Below, one piece after another: positions 24,268 to 33,094 of a stretch of DNA of 64,000 nucleotides. The notes under the pieces were generated by a model. It saw only the letters and a program-made list of their open reading frames with translations, was not told the origin of the DNA and searched no databases. The number at the start of each line of letters is the position of its first letter. Position 1 is the first letter of the stretch. Source of the stretch: Endozoicomonas montiporae CL-33 (GTDB lineage: Bacteria; Pseudomonadota; Gammaproteobacteria; Pseudomonadales; Endozoicomonadaceae); contig NZ_CP013251.1 in the NCBI RefSeq assembly GCF_001583435.1, positions 1,622,117 to 1,686,116 on the forward strand. The letters are read 5' to 3'. The translations under genes were made by a program, and so were the position numbers.

Positions 24268-25424
24268 GCGACGATCTCCTCCAGGTAATCATTGTTCAGG
24301 TGGCTGCGGAAGGTAATGCGTTCTGCAGGGCTGAAAGGACCGAAGTCAAAGTCGAAGTAAACCTTACCCGCCTGAATCGATTCTTTGGTATTCAGTTCAG
24401 CATCTGCCCAGCACTTACCACCCTGAATGGCGCCCAATGCTTTCAGTTCACGCAGATAGGCATTGACGCCATCAGTGACGTTTTCCACATAGGTCTTGGT
24501 GATGTTGCGATCCACTGCCCACAGGTGCGCCCGCTGGATGCTGTCCTGAATAATGTCTGCCGTACGTCGTACAGACAGGAACGCCCACTGAGGATCAGCA
24601 CCAAGAGTGCGGTTACCCCAGAGCCGGAAGCCGTTTTCACGGATGATGGTGCTGACGTTCTCTTCGTTCAGCAGGTTGGCCCGGCTGTTCACATCGCCCA
24701 ACGCGAAATCAACCGGGCGGGCTGTGCCGATAATACCGCGCATTTCGGTATTGGACGGTGACCACCAGAAGCCGCGCTCGTTGTCGGAACGGGCAATCAT
24801 ACCCGCCACCCTGGCAGACGCAGGCTCAACGGTTTCGGCGTTCAGGCTGGTGTCCCAAACCCTTACCCACGGATCCACCAGATAAGCACGATGGGAGCCG
24901 AAGTTATCAGCGTACGTTTTGGCGGCTGCGTCGTCGGTGTTGGGTCCATCGATAATCGCTACAGCTCGCAAACGTTCTGCCACCACGACCAACTCGGCAC
25001 CGCCAGCATCTTTATGGCTGAAGTTTGGCGCACAGAGAATACGGGGCTGAACACCCACAATACTCTTGGCACCCAGAAAGGCATGAACGCCCTCGTACTC
25101 ACCGCCAGCACCTACACCGCCAATCACATTGGACAAAGTGTCAGCATCGTCTGACCCTTCTTCGACACGCACCACCACAACAGCAGCACCCACCTGATCG
25201 AAGATACCATCAATAGCAGACGGCAGTGTGCCACCGTCGCCCAGTGCGGCGGCTTCCGTGCGGTTACCGGCAATCAGTACCGGTGTATTGACCGGAAATT
25301 GAATCGGGTCGGCATTGGGCGCTGTACCAATCAGCCCGATCACGGAGCTTTTGACGGTGCGGATCGGCCGCGTTCCGCCATCAATCTCCACGACCTCAAC
25401 GCCATGTAAAAAGTCCGTGGCCAT
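24264..25424 (-). CDS. Tail sheath protein (P2 gpFI-like)
   Basis: 386 aa, near P2 FI size. It begins MATDFLHGVEVVEIDGGTRP (handshake N-terminus), carries IIDGPNTDDAAAKTYADNFG and DPWVRVWDT, and near the end GKVYFDFDFGPFSPAERITF, all typical of phage tail sheath. The protein contracts to drive the tube through the envelope. It is preceded by a terminator at 25477, so it probably has its own promoter or relies on antitermination. Confidence 0.93.
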   Translation of the reverse strand: MATDFLHGVEVVEIDGGTRPIRTVKSSVIGLIGTAPNADPIQFPVNTPVLIAGNRTEAAALGDGGTLPSAIDGIFDQVGAAVVVVRVEEGSDDADTLSNVIGGVGAGGEYEGVHAFLGAKSIVGVQPRILCAPNFSHKDAGGAELVVVAERLRAVAIIDGPNTDDAAAKTYADNFGSHRAYLVDPWVRVWDTSLNAETVEPASARVAGMIARSDNERGFWWSPSNTEMRGIIGTARPVDFALGDVNSRANLLNEENVSTIIRENGFRLWGNRTLGADPQWAFLSVRRTADIIQDSIQRAHLWAVDRNITKTYVENVTDGVNAYLRELKALGAIQGGKCWADAELNTKESIQAGKVYFDFDFGPFSPAERITFRSHLNNDYLEEIVA

Positions 25425-25476
25425 AGGTTCTCTCCTTTGGAGTGTGGTTAATTCAGGACGACTTTCCTGAAGGCAT

Positions 25477-25499
25477 AAAAAAACCTCCGGTTGGGAGGC
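25477..25499 (-). terminator. Terminator upstream of the sheath gene
   Basis: Minus-strand hairpin CCTCC-CAACC-GGAGG followed by seven T. It ends the fibre-region transcript before the sheath gene. Confidence 0.85.
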
Positions 25500-25527
25500 T
25501 CTTCAATTCTGTGCAGGTAAAGCGAGC

Positions 25528-25752
25528 CTACAGCGCTCGCTTACCTTCATCTTCTTCTATGGATTTCTCGCAATGGTTGCTATCAAACCAGTCCAGCACC
25601 CGACACAGCACACAGCCCCAGCGCTGACCATTGCGGGCAGCTTTGGCGGCGCGGCTGCTGATGGTTTCGTCCGGGTCGCCTGCCAGCAGTGTGTTGGTTA
25701 ACTGGTCGATGGCAATCAGCAGGTTCCAGAAATAACGGGTGATGTTATCCAT
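25528..25752 (-). CDS. Small phage protein of the fibre region (DNITRYFWNLLIAIDQ type)
   Basis: 74 aa from ATG 25752 (MDNITRYFWNLLIAIDQLTN). The pattern with GDPDETISSRAAKAARNGQR and CVLCRVLDWF recurs beside tail fibre genes in many prophages; I recall it as a small conserved phage protein without assigned function. Its start overlaps the end of the fibre-assembly gene by 8 bp. An upstream in-frame start at 25812 is less likely because it lies deeper in that gene. Confidence 0.7.
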   Translation of the reverse strand: MDNITRYFWNLLIAIDQLTNTLLAGDPDETISSRAAKAARNGQRWGCVLCRVLDWFDSNHCEKSIEEDEGKRAL

Positions 25753-26320
25753 CGGGGTTGAGTGCCTCCAGCTGCTCAACAAACGGCTGGGCGATGGCCA
25801 TAAAATCGGCATCGTCCGGGGCGTTTTCTACCGCTTGTTTGCCTTTTAAACGGATGTTGCGGATCTCGTCCAGCTGGCTGAACCAGTAGTCGCCTGTCGC
25901 CTTGATGGTTTGGGCGGCGTCCTGTTCGGTTCTGCCGAAGGCTTCAGCGTCACTTTTGACGGGCTTGGGGGCTTCGCCCTGGTAGCCGGAATTGATCCAC
26001 TGTACTGCTGTGTCGTAGGCGCGTTGGTATTCGGTTTCTATGAATGCTGAGTTGGTGGCGAATCGGGTTCTTGCGGCTCCGGCGGCGTTGTCGATGGCGG
26101 TGCAGGTAGATAGACGACGATCAGCTACCGAAGCAACTTTTTGTTGAGAGAGGATAGGCCGCCCTGTTTCAGATGCCTCTATCCGCTTTCCAGAGGACTG
26201 TCCTTCTAGTAAGGACTGGTACTCCTCATGTGTTATTTTAACCACATCATCCGGCATGTTGTTTCCATGCAGTACCGATGTGTAAAAACCGCCGGTTTGT
26301 TTACTGTAATAAGTATCCAT
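25745..26320 (-). CDS. Tail fibre assembly protein-like (P2 gpG position)
   Basis: 191 aa. It begins MDTYYSKQTGGFYTSVLHGN and has EYQSLLEGQSSGKRI, the common N-terminus of Tfa-type fibre chaperones (GG.Y. ... HGNNMP.D.V.IT.EE...L). The C-terminal half is helical and charged and differs from classical Tfa. It starts 1 bp after the fibre stop. It should help trimerise or attach the fibre; that role is inferred from position and N-terminal pattern. Confidence 0.75.
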   Translation of the reverse strand: MDTYYSKQTGGFYTSVLHGNNMPDDVVKITHEEYQSLLEGQSSGKRIEASETGRPILSQQKVASVADRRLSTCTAIDNAAGAARTRFATNSAFIETEYQRAYDTAVQWINSGYQGEAPKPVKSDAEAFGRTEQDAAQTIKATGDYWFSQLDEIRNIRLKGKQAVENAPDDADFMAIAQPFVEQLEALNPDG

Positions 26321-26321
26321 A

Positions 26322-28001
26322 TTAATGTCCTATCGCAAACCATCTTAATCCAATGATCACACCGCTGTTGTTACGTGCAATATAGAATTTGGCAGAAGTC
26401 TGAGTATATTCTCCGATTGATGTATACGTGTCGGTTGACACAAATCGCGCCTCAAATGAATTCATCAGTGTTATGAATGTGCTGGTAGGAAACGTAACCG
26501 GGAATGTGACAACTGATGTCCCGTCGGCACCTGTTACAGAAATCCCCCATTGAAAAATAAAACCACCCAACCACGACGGCAACGCCATGTAGCCATGATC
26601 ACTCGAAAAATTGTAAGAAAAACCGGCACGCAACTTCTTTGGAGTGACGGCGTTACTGTCATTTGTTCCTGCATTCACTTCTGCCTGTGTGGCAATTTCC
26701 ACAAACCCTTTTATGCTCTCTGTAGCATTACGCGCAAACGAATTTAACCGGCTCGCCAGTGTCTTAGGCGTCACCATCCGTGTATGAGTTGTTCCTGCAT
26801 CCACCTCTGCCTGCGTCGCAATCTCCGCCTGCCCGCGTGTTGATTCTGTTGCCTGCCGTGTTCCGTCATCCCGTGCAACATCCACTGCTTTAGAAGTGGC
26901 AAGGGTTGTGCTTGATGTACTGGTTGCCGAGTCGCTGACGCCGGTGACCTTTGTGCCGCTGCTTAACTGGATACCGCCAAGTTTCAGGTTGGCGTTACCT
27001 TCCGAACCTTCCGACGCATCGGCAACCATGTGGAATTCATTGTCGCCATCGTCGTACCAAATGTGGTCTAAGTTGGTGCCAGAACCGCTGTAAACAATGG
27101 GTTTGCCGCCGGTGTTGATGCCTTCATTAAATTTTGGTCGTACATCGGTGCGGGCAAACTTCGACGTTAAAATGCTCCATAACTTCTTGGGTGTAATGAT
27201 CCGACTGTCATCCGTTCCCGCATCGGCTTCTGCCTGTGTCGCTACTTCTGCCACGCCACGCCGACTTTCTGTAGCGGTGCGGCTGTTTAGCTTTTTAGGG
27301 GTGATGGCTTTGGTGTCATCGGTGCCGCCGTTCGCCTCTGTTTGAGTGGCGATTTCCACAAACCCCTTGATAGTTTCGGTAGCGTTTCGGGTGAACGACG
27401 CCAACCGGCTTTTCAGGGTTGCCGCTGTTATTACCCGACTGGTTGATGTGCCTGCATCGGTTTCTGATTGTGTCGCCAGTTCGACCACACCACGTCTGGA
27501 AGTGGTGGCGGTTCGGTTGTAGAGCTTCTTGGGCGTAATGAACCGGGTGTCGTCGGTTGATCCGTTGGCTTCGTCTTGTGTCGCAATCTCTGCCGTACCC
27601 AATAATGATTCAGTCGCCTGTGGCGCATAGATTGACACATCACCGGACGGCGCAACGGAACCCGGCGCGGCACTGAGGTTCAATTGTTCTGCCAGTATCA
27701 GGGTCGTGGTCGATCCTTTGCTCTGGATGACGGATCCGTCATCGTGCTGAACCGTGGCGAACAGCGCACCGCCATCGGTGATGAAGTCCATCTTTGTTAC
27801 GTCGTAGCTTTCGGTGGTGCTGTCCTGGGCCACCACGTAAATGCGTGATGGTTCGATGACCTGAACGCCCACCAGGTCAAGCCGCTTTATTTTGTTGTTG
27901 CCATCAAACAGGTCAACGTAGCTGAGCGTCGCGCCCGAAAAGCCGTCAGCCTGAGCATTAATGGCCGCATCAATGCCGCTCTGGTGAATCATCATGCTCA
28001 T
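26322..28001 (-). CDS. Tail fibre protein with internal repeats (P2 gpH position)
   Basis: 559 aa from ATG 28001 (MSMMIHQSGIDAAI), whose start overlaps the gpI stop as ATGA. The middle (about residues 130-490) holds at least six repeats of the form A(T/A)ESRRGxxExATQxExxxGTxxxxxxTPKKL, a pattern of phage fibre shafts. The C-terminal 90 residues (GYMALPSWLGGFIFQWGISV ... GLRWFAIGH) form the receptor-facing tip; the FxxIGx.. ending is typical. It binds the host cell surface. The repeats are a natural substrate for slippage and tip exchange. Confidence 0.88.
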   Translation of the reverse strand: MSMMIHQSGIDAAINAQADGFSGATLSYVDLFDGNNKIKRLDLVGVQVIEPSRIYVVAQDSTTESYDVTKMDFITDGGALFATVQHDDGSVIQSKGSTTTLILAEQLNLSAAPGSVAPSGDVSIYAPQATESLLGTAEIATQDEANGSTDDTRFITPKKLYNRTATTSRRGVVELATQSETDAGTSTSRVITAATLKSRLASFTRNATETIKGFVEIATQTEANGGTDDTKAITPKKLNSRTATESRRGVAEVATQAEADAGTDDSRIITPKKLWSILTSKFARTDVRPKFNEGINTGGKPIVYSGSGTNLDHIWYDDGDNEFHMVADASEGSEGNANLKLGGIQLSSGTKVTGVSDSATSTSSTTLATSKAVDVARDDGTRQATESTRGQAEIATQAEVDAGTTHTRMVTPKTLASRLNSFARNATESIKGFVEIATQAEVNAGTNDSNAVTPKKLRAGFSYNFSSDHGYMALPSWLGGFIFQWGISVTGADGTSVVTFPVTFPTSTFITLMNSFEARFVSTDTYTSIGEYTQTSAKFYIARNNSGVIIGLRWFAIGH

Positions 28002-28129
28002 TCCCATGTTCCTCTGTGAAGTACGGTGATTGATAGCTGTGACTGCAAATCAAACGGTGCGGTGTGAACTGTTCCGACGTTAAAAGTGAAGTCGCTGCGT
28101 AACGGCTTGGCCTGTTTGATGGCGTTGAT

Positions 28130-28984
28130 GGTAGTGGGCCAGAACTGTTATATCGCGTGAATATTGACCCCAAACTCAACTTTATTAATCAATAATCCAA
28201 TAACAATATCGTGCATCTTTTCGAGCTTTGAAAAACAAATTGTCTTTCTGGCCAACCGTTTAATCCAAGTCCGAAAATTAAGGTTTTTACGCTCTATCTT
28301 CTGAGTGTTTGCTTTACCAATAATATGCATGTTTTCATCAAGGTGTCGCTCATAGGCTCCCCAATCATCGGTGTAAAATTTATTAATACCAAATGGCTTC
28401 AGAAGTGTTTTGAGTTCTTTAAAAACTTCATCTTTCCGTTTTCCGAAAACATAAGCAAGCACGGTATTTGTAGCGTGATCAACAGCATACCAAAGCCAGC
28501 GTTGGTTCGATTTATCATGAACATACGACCACTGCTCATCTAGCTCAGCCTCTTGGCAGACAAGCCCTACATGAATAATTGCATCTGACTTGAGATCAAT
28601 AGTTTGAATATTTGGGTTGACCTTTACCAGACCGCTTTCTTTTTTTTTAGAGTCTTTATTACTGTTGTCTTGCTTATTCCGAGTACTTTACTTGTATCCC
28701 TGATTCCGCTGCCATTTATTGCCATATCGATGATTTTTTCTTTAACGCCAGGCTCACAGGCCTTGTAGCGATATTCAAGCATGAAGGTTTTGATTTCACA
28801 TTTGTCATTACAGCAATAGTATCGTGGAACATCATGAGTGCTGTATCCGAAAGGCCGAACTTGGTTACTGCCACATGTTGTACAGAGGACTTGCGTAAGG
28901 CACATTTTTAAACCGCATTTTTCAAAGTTGCCGAATGTCGTATTTTAGCAGACAGGGCTAGAATCACAGAACTGTGCCACTACC
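28130..28984 (-). mobile_element. IS1-type element, copy 1 (855 bp)
   Basis: Ends GGTAGTGGGCCAGAACTGTTAT (28130) and, inverted, GGTAGTGGCACAGTTCTGTGAT (28984). The 8-bp target duplication GCGTTGAT lies at 28122-28129 and 28985-28992. It carries an insA/insB-type transposase on the minus strand. An apparently identical copy lies in opposite orientation at 34768-35622. Confidence 0.93.
28148..28905 (-). CDS. IS1-family transposase (InsA/InsB' by -1 frameshift), copy 1
   Basis: InsA-like part 28905-28624 (93 aa) has a zinc-finger N-terminus (CLTQVLCTTCGSNQVRPFGY, YYCCNDKC) and an HTH (SGIRDTSKVLGISKTTVIKT). It ends at an A-rich run coding KKKK. A -1 slip there continues in frame ESGLVKVNPNIQTIDLK through DEQWSYVHDKSNQRWLWYAV and FYTDDWGAYERHL to 28148. 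That is the DDE catalytic part. IS1 makes its InsAB' transposase by the same kind of slip. Both frames look intact, so the element may still be active. Confidence 0.85.
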
Positions 28985-29905
28985 GCGTTGATGATGTCGT
29001 CCTGCAGGTCGGCGTCGGGTCGAAAGGCTGCGGTTTTGATGGTGCCGGGGGCGTTGTCGGGGACGGTTTCGCCTGCGTGGCTCCGGCTCCAGCCTTGTTT
29101 GCCGTTTTCAAACCGTGGGTTGGGGATTAGTTGTTTGTTTTCGAACAGGTCCCAGCATTCCAGTTCTGCGACCTGTGCGGTGCCGGTTCCGTCCCGGTAG
29201 TTGACGATAAACATGGGGCGTATGTAGGCCGTGCCGGGGCGAAATTCGTGATGGTCGTCACCAGTGCCGGTGATCTCGCCGTCAAACACCTGCCAGCCTG
29301 CAACGGTCAATTCATGACCACTGACCGCACAATAACGATAAGTACCTGCACCACCGCTTATATTCCTGAACGCCTTATCCAGCGTGGCAACACCTGCATA
29401 AACTTTATCCGGACCGGGACTGTCAACCGTCTGCCGAACCTTGAAACGTATGCGATAGACCCGACTGGTCTGCACGGGGATAGGTTCAGAACAGAACACC
29501 CATTCATCGTGGCCTGTACCGATTTCCAACACCGGCAACTGTCGCTCATTATCCTGCGCCGACAGATCCACGCTGAACGTGTGCGGTAATCCCTTCGGTG
29601 TTTGCTGCCACCACTCGGTAATGTTGGCCGTAGTACCGAATCGGGCAATGGCGTTTTCAACCGCTTTTAAACTGCCTTTAATGCGGTGTTGATAGAGTGC
29701 GTCTTTTAATGACTGGCGCTTGATGTGTTCCGGCCAGTCGTCGTTCCAGTCATCCACTGAGAACGCCCACGCGAGATAGGGCAAAAACTCAACCGGGCAT
29801 TGATCAGGGTTCCAGAGCTGGCGGTAAATCACCGGCAACTGCTCAATGCGTTCGGTGACGCTGGCGAGAGCCCGTTCTTGTTGTGTAGCTGAAGGTGGTA
29901 GCAGG

Positions 29906-30805
29906 TCAGACACTTTCTGCTTCCTGCTTTTGTGTCAGTTCAATGGCTGAACAATAAGCCGCTTCGGTATCGGTCGGGGTGATGTCGGCTGCTGGTTCGT
30001 GCAGAACAACACGACTGACGCCTGCCTGTTGCAGTGCGCCGTAAATACCCGACACTGGCACAATAGCCCCGAGTCGGTGTCGCGTTTCTACAAACTGTTG
30101 AACCGCATCGCGGGCGGCATTCATTACCTGTTCTGCGCCTAAACCACTTTGGGTGTAGAGGTCAGCCCGGACACGGTAGGTGGTGATGGTCGCACCCTGT
30201 ACGGTCAGCTCGTCAGTCAGCTGCCTGACGTGGGTCTGGTTTAAATGGTCGGTGACGGTTTGCAGCAGTTCGTCGGACGGTGTGCCGTCGCCCTGTCTTG
30301 AAAGGATGGTGTTGATAATGCTGGCGTCGCCCTGCCGTTTGGGTTGGGCGTCTTTCACCTGACCGTCTGCGCTGAGGCTTTGGAAGATGTACGAGCCTTC
30401 TGTTCCGGCGTTGGTTTGGCCTTCCATAGACAGTTGGATTCTGTAACGCAGATCGGTGTCACTTTCGTAGACAGGTTCACGGGGTGGTATGGCGTCCGGA
30501 TCTCCGGCATCGATGACCAGCCGCTGGACATTCCAGAGTGCGCCCAGGTTGTCGAGGTCTGAACCGGTGGCATAAGGCAGCATCACCGCCTGTGCTTCGT
30601 CGTTGATCTTCGCCCGTAACAGCATTTCGCGGTAGGCGCAGACTTCGAGAATTTTGTAAGCCGGTTCGCTTTCCACCGGTGCATCAAAGTCGGGATAACG
30701 ACGGCTCAACTCTGCCAGTATCTCGCTGAGGCTCTGCTCAAAGTCCAGCGCTTCCACCACTTTGGGCGGCGGTAACTGGCTGAGGTCGATTACCGTAAAA
30801 GCCAT
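29906..30805 (-). CDS. Baseplate assembly protein J (P2 gpJ-like)
   Basis: 299 aa, P2 gpJ size. Motifs of the baseplate_J family: SRYPDFDAPVESEPAYKILE, LPYATGSDLDNLGALWNVQR, RYRIQLSMEGQTNAGTEGSY and the C-terminal TIT(T)YRVRADLYTQSGLGAEQ. It forms the wedge of the contractile baseplate. It starts within the TAATG of the gpW stop and overlaps gpI by 8 bp. Confidence 0.92.
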   Translation of the reverse strand: MAFTVIDLSQLPPPKVVEALDFEQSLSEILAELSRRYPDFDAPVESEPAYKILEVCAYREMLLRAKINDEAQAVMLPYATGSDLDNLGALWNVQRLVIDAGDPDAIPPREPVYESDTDLRYRIQLSMEGQTNAGTEGSYIFQSLSADGQVKDAQPKRQGDASIINTILSRQGDGTPSDELLQTVTDHLNQTHVRQLTDELTVQGATITTYRVRADLYTQSGLGAEQVMNAARDAVQQFVETRHRLGAIVPVSGIYGALQQAGVSRVVLHEPAADITPTDTEAAYCSAIELTQKQEAESV

Positions 30806-31140
30806 TAGATGATTAATCCTTCCAGTGTTACGGGTTTGCCATCCGGTAAATGTTCGCCTTCAATATCCAGCGTCACCTGACCACTGCTGACACTGACTAC
30901 CTGTACTCTTTCGAGCTTTAACCGTGGCTCCCATTGATCAAGGGCTTCTGCCACAGCGGCATAGCATTCTGTTTTCCAGGCGGCGTTAACCGGCTCATCA
31001 ATCAGGTCAAACAATCGGGAGCCGTAGTCACGTCGCATCACGCGGGAGCCGATAGGTGTTCGCAGAATGTCAGCAATACTCTGGCGCAGGTGTGCCTTAC
31101 CGGACAGTGCTTTGCCGGTGTGTGCGTCGATGCCGTTCAT
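30805..31140 (-). CDS. Baseplate wedge protein W (P2 gpW / gp25-like)
   Basis: 111 aa. It starts MNGIDAHTGKALSGKAHLRQ and has the gp25 lysozyme-like baseplate motif SIADILRTPIGSRVMRRDYG then SRLFDLIDEPVN. It is part of the baseplate wedge. Order V-W-J-I is conserved with P2. Confidence 0.93.
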   Translation of the reverse strand: MNGIDAHTGKALSGKAHLRQSIADILRTPIGSRVMRRDYGSRLFDLIDEPVNAAWKTECYAAVAEALDQWEPRLKLERVQVVSVSSGQVTLDIEGEHLPDGKPVTLEGLII

Positions 31141-31146
31141 GGTGTT

Positions 31147-31734
31147 TTATTGCTGCTGGCCAGTTGTGCCGGTAGTCGATGGACCGGACGCCACGCCGGA
31201 ATGTTTATGGCTGTTATAAATGTCCCGGTCAGCCTGCATGCTGCGGGTCTGGTCGGTGATGTCTTCAGTGGCTTTGATATTGCCGTTTACGGTCAGGTCA
31301 CCGGTAAAGTCGATGCCGCCAGTACTGACCAGTTCAGTGGTGGATCCGGACGGGAGCTGCACTTTCAAATGATGGTTTTTACGGTCGTACTCAAAGTGTG
31401 CGCCATCGGAGAAACGGTAAATCTCTTTATCGGGATCGCTGGACAATGCCGGTAGGTTTTCCTGATAACCACTACCCAACACCCACGCCTGCGCCGGATC
31501 GCCACAGGGGCACAACAAAATAACCTGTTCGCCCACTTCCAAGGGTTGCCAGTTGCGGTTATTACCTGCCCGCGAAGTAAGCCAAGGTAGCCACTGGGTT
31601 TTTAGCTTGCCAGTTTGTACTCGTACTTTTGCCTGCTGGTGATCCACTTCAGTAACAATACCCGGGCGTACGACGTTGGCTAACTGCCGTGCCAGCTCAA
31701 CTACATCAAACGATTTGTTCATATTTATTTTCAT
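31147..31734 (-). CDS. Baseplate spike/assembly protein V (P2 gpV-like)
   Basis: 195 aa. N-terminal LANVVRPGIVTEVDHQQAKV and KTQWLPWLTSRAGNNRNWQP form the OB-fold of gpV/gp45-type spikes. Then EVGEQVILLCPCGDPAQAWV, a beta-helix-like middle and a C-terminal SHKHSGVASGPSTTGTTGQQ (HxH iron-binding tip type). It forms the membrane-piercing spike. The first ATG (31734) and a second at 31722 are both possible starts. Confidence 0.9.
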   Translation of the reverse strand: MKINMNKSFDVVELARQLANVVRPGIVTEVDHQQAKVRVQTGKLKTQWLPWLTSRAGNNRNWQPLEVGEQVILLCPCGDPAQAWVLGSGYQENLPALSSDPDKEIYRFSDGAHFEYDRKNHHLKVQLPSGSTTELVSTGGIDFTGDLTVNGNIKATEDITDQTRSMQADRDIYNSHKHSGVASGPSTTGTTGQQQ

Positions 31735-32233
31735 TGTCTAAGCCGATGTCGGGATCAATGCCGACCATCACTGTGTCAGGCAGTAGGCTGTCGTCGGGTT
31801 CGGGTTCTCCGAGGTAGACGGTTTGTTCCCAACTGACGACCCAGGATTCGAAACCGGCTTTGCCGGGTTTGAAGTCGGCAGGCTGGGCACTGAGGTTATG
31901 AGGATGGCTGACTTCCGAACCCAGCCCCCAATGGTTGTAACGAATCTGGTGCAGAACTTCAGCGGCAAAGTTGGCAATGGCAATAGAGACTTTGTCAGCA
32001 GGTAAGCCCTTCTCCGGCAAAATGGCGCACAGTGAAAAGCTGCACTCGACAGCGGTGCGACCATCACCGGTTTCATTGCCACCGTTCATATGATCCAGAG
32101 CCAGAAGCAGTGCCGGTGCTTTGATGTCTTTCACCAGTGGACTGTGAACACGCAGCGTCTCGACTTTTTGGGCGAAAGGTTCCTGAAGGCTTTCAACAAT
32201 AGCCTCGTGTACTTTGGTTAGGGTCAGACTCAT
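31706..32233 (-). CDS. Tail protein, Mu gp37/tail-terminator-like
   Basis: 175 aa beginning MSLTLTKVHEAIVESLQEPF. It contains KDIKAPALLLALDHMNGGNE, TAVECSFSLCAILPEK and WEQTVYLGEPEP. This resembles the Gp37/DUF-type proteins found between neck and baseplate genes in Mu-like and P2-like hybrids, where they act in tail completion. Recognition is partial. It overlaps gpV at its end and follows the gpZ-like gene by 1 bp. Confidence 0.6.
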   Translation of the reverse strand: MSLTLTKVHEAIVESLQEPFAQKVETLRVHSPLVKDIKAPALLLALDHMNGGNETGDGRTAVECSFSLCAILPEKGLPADKVSIAIANFAAEVLHQIRYNHWGLGSEVSHPHNLSAQPADFKPGKAGFESWVVSWEQTVYLGEPEPDDSLLPDTVMVGIDPDIGLDNENKYEQIV

Positions 32234-32234
32234 A

Positions 32235-32759
32235 TCAGCTTTTATCGTGATTCAATGCGTAGTTCAGTTCTTCATTGAGTCGGCTGAGGTAATAGCTTTC
32301 AGCTCTTTTTTCCAAACGTGCGATTACTTCAAATCCGGGCTCTTCAATATCAATCTGCACTTTTTCAATAGGAAGCCGTGATTCACCGGATCGTTTCCAG
32401 ATATGAGGGGAGCCGCCATTAACAGAGGCTACAAAAGCACCGTCAAACCGATGCTTGCCAGCCCTTGCGCCGAACTTTGCCTGTTTGGGTTCTCCCGCCC
32501 TGCGTGCTGAAACAGGGTTAAGCCCGATCCATATGTTGCCGGTCAGATCACCGGCATCAAAGCTGGACATGACCCGATAGCGTATGTTCTTAAGGGGAAT
32601 CAGGGTTTCTTTCGCAATGGCGCTGGCCAGCTGACGTGACAGCCAGTTATGGGTTTTACGCACAGCCCGCCGCATGGCCTTGGCCAGGGCAGAGCTTTTA
32701 CTCAACATGAAGCCCTTTATTAAATCCTGATCTGCAGCAGACAAGTCGATATTGATCAC
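32235..32759 (-). CDS. Minor tail protein Z-like (lambda gpZ type)
   Basis: 174 aa, GTG start at 32759 overlapping the upstream TGA. The pattern (MLSKSSALAKAMRRAVRKTH, LIPLKNIRYRVMSSFDAGDL, GNIWIGLNPVSARRAGEPKQ) fits prophage minor tail protein Z/neck proteins. These prepare the tail for joining to the head. It stands at the switch from lambda-like head genes to P2-like tail genes. Confidence 0.7.
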   Translation of the reverse strand: MINIDLSAADQDLIKGFMLSKSSALAKAMRRAVRKTHNWLSRQLASAIAKETLIPLKNIRYRVMSSFDAGDLTGNIWIGLNPVSARRAGEPKQAKFGARAGKHRFDGAFVASVNGGSPHIWKRSGESRLPIEKVQIDIEEPGFEVIARLEKRAESYYLSRLNEELNYALNHDKS

Positions 32760-33082
32760 AACCAGTTACCCGCCTCGGAAGACTGGGTATCAGCTAGCAG
32801 AATAACGGTGATGCCCGTACCATCAGGCAACTGTTTACCGGCTGTAAATTCTTTGCCCTTGATAACCAGCGTGTCGCTGTCGTTAATCAGGGCGGCATCT
32901 CCATCCAGTACAGTAATAACCGGAACGCTGTAATCCAGTTCCAGCTTGGCTAATTGACCTTCTTCGGTAGGGATGTCAAAGACACCTCCAATAACCTGAC
33001 CGTCTGGCAGTTGTACTGGTGTTGAAAAGGTTTTGACTGACCGGCGGTTAGCACGGTCAGCCATTCTGTCCCAATTGGGCAT
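32756..33082 (-). CDS. Head-tail joining protein (lambda gpFII-like)
   Basis: 108 aa, size of lambda gpFII. It starts MPNWDRMADRANRRSVKTFS, with a beta-rich body (LDYSVPVITVLDGDAALIND). The last part, TGITVILLADTQSSEAGNWL, is a typical ending of this neck-protein family. It closes the head after packaging and gives the tail its docking site. Confidence 0.75.
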   Translation of the reverse strand: MPNWDRMADRANRRSVKTFSTPVQLPDGQVIGGVFDIPTEEGQLAKLELDYSVPVITVLDGDAALINDSDTLVIKGKEFTAGKQLPDGTGITVILLADTQSSEAGNWL

Positions 33083-33094
33083 CGTGCTTTCCCT

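Larger units (their letters stand above)
27998..29913 (-). pseudogene. Tail protein I (P2 gpI-like), split by IS1-type element
   Basis: The N-terminal 302 codons (29913-28985; MSDLLPPSATQQERALASVT, LWNPDQCPVEFLPYLAWAFS) match phage tail protein I, which links baseplate and fibre. The IS at 28130-28984 then intervenes, and the remaining frame is found beyond it (28129-27998). That stretch reads INAIKQAKPLRSDFTFNVGT then VHTAPFDLQSQLSITVLHRG and TWE. Removing the IS and one copy of the 8-bp GCGTTGAT duplication restores one open frame. As it stands the product ends in IS-encoded residues (VVAQFCDSSPVC), so it lacks the normal C-terminus. Confidence 0.88.
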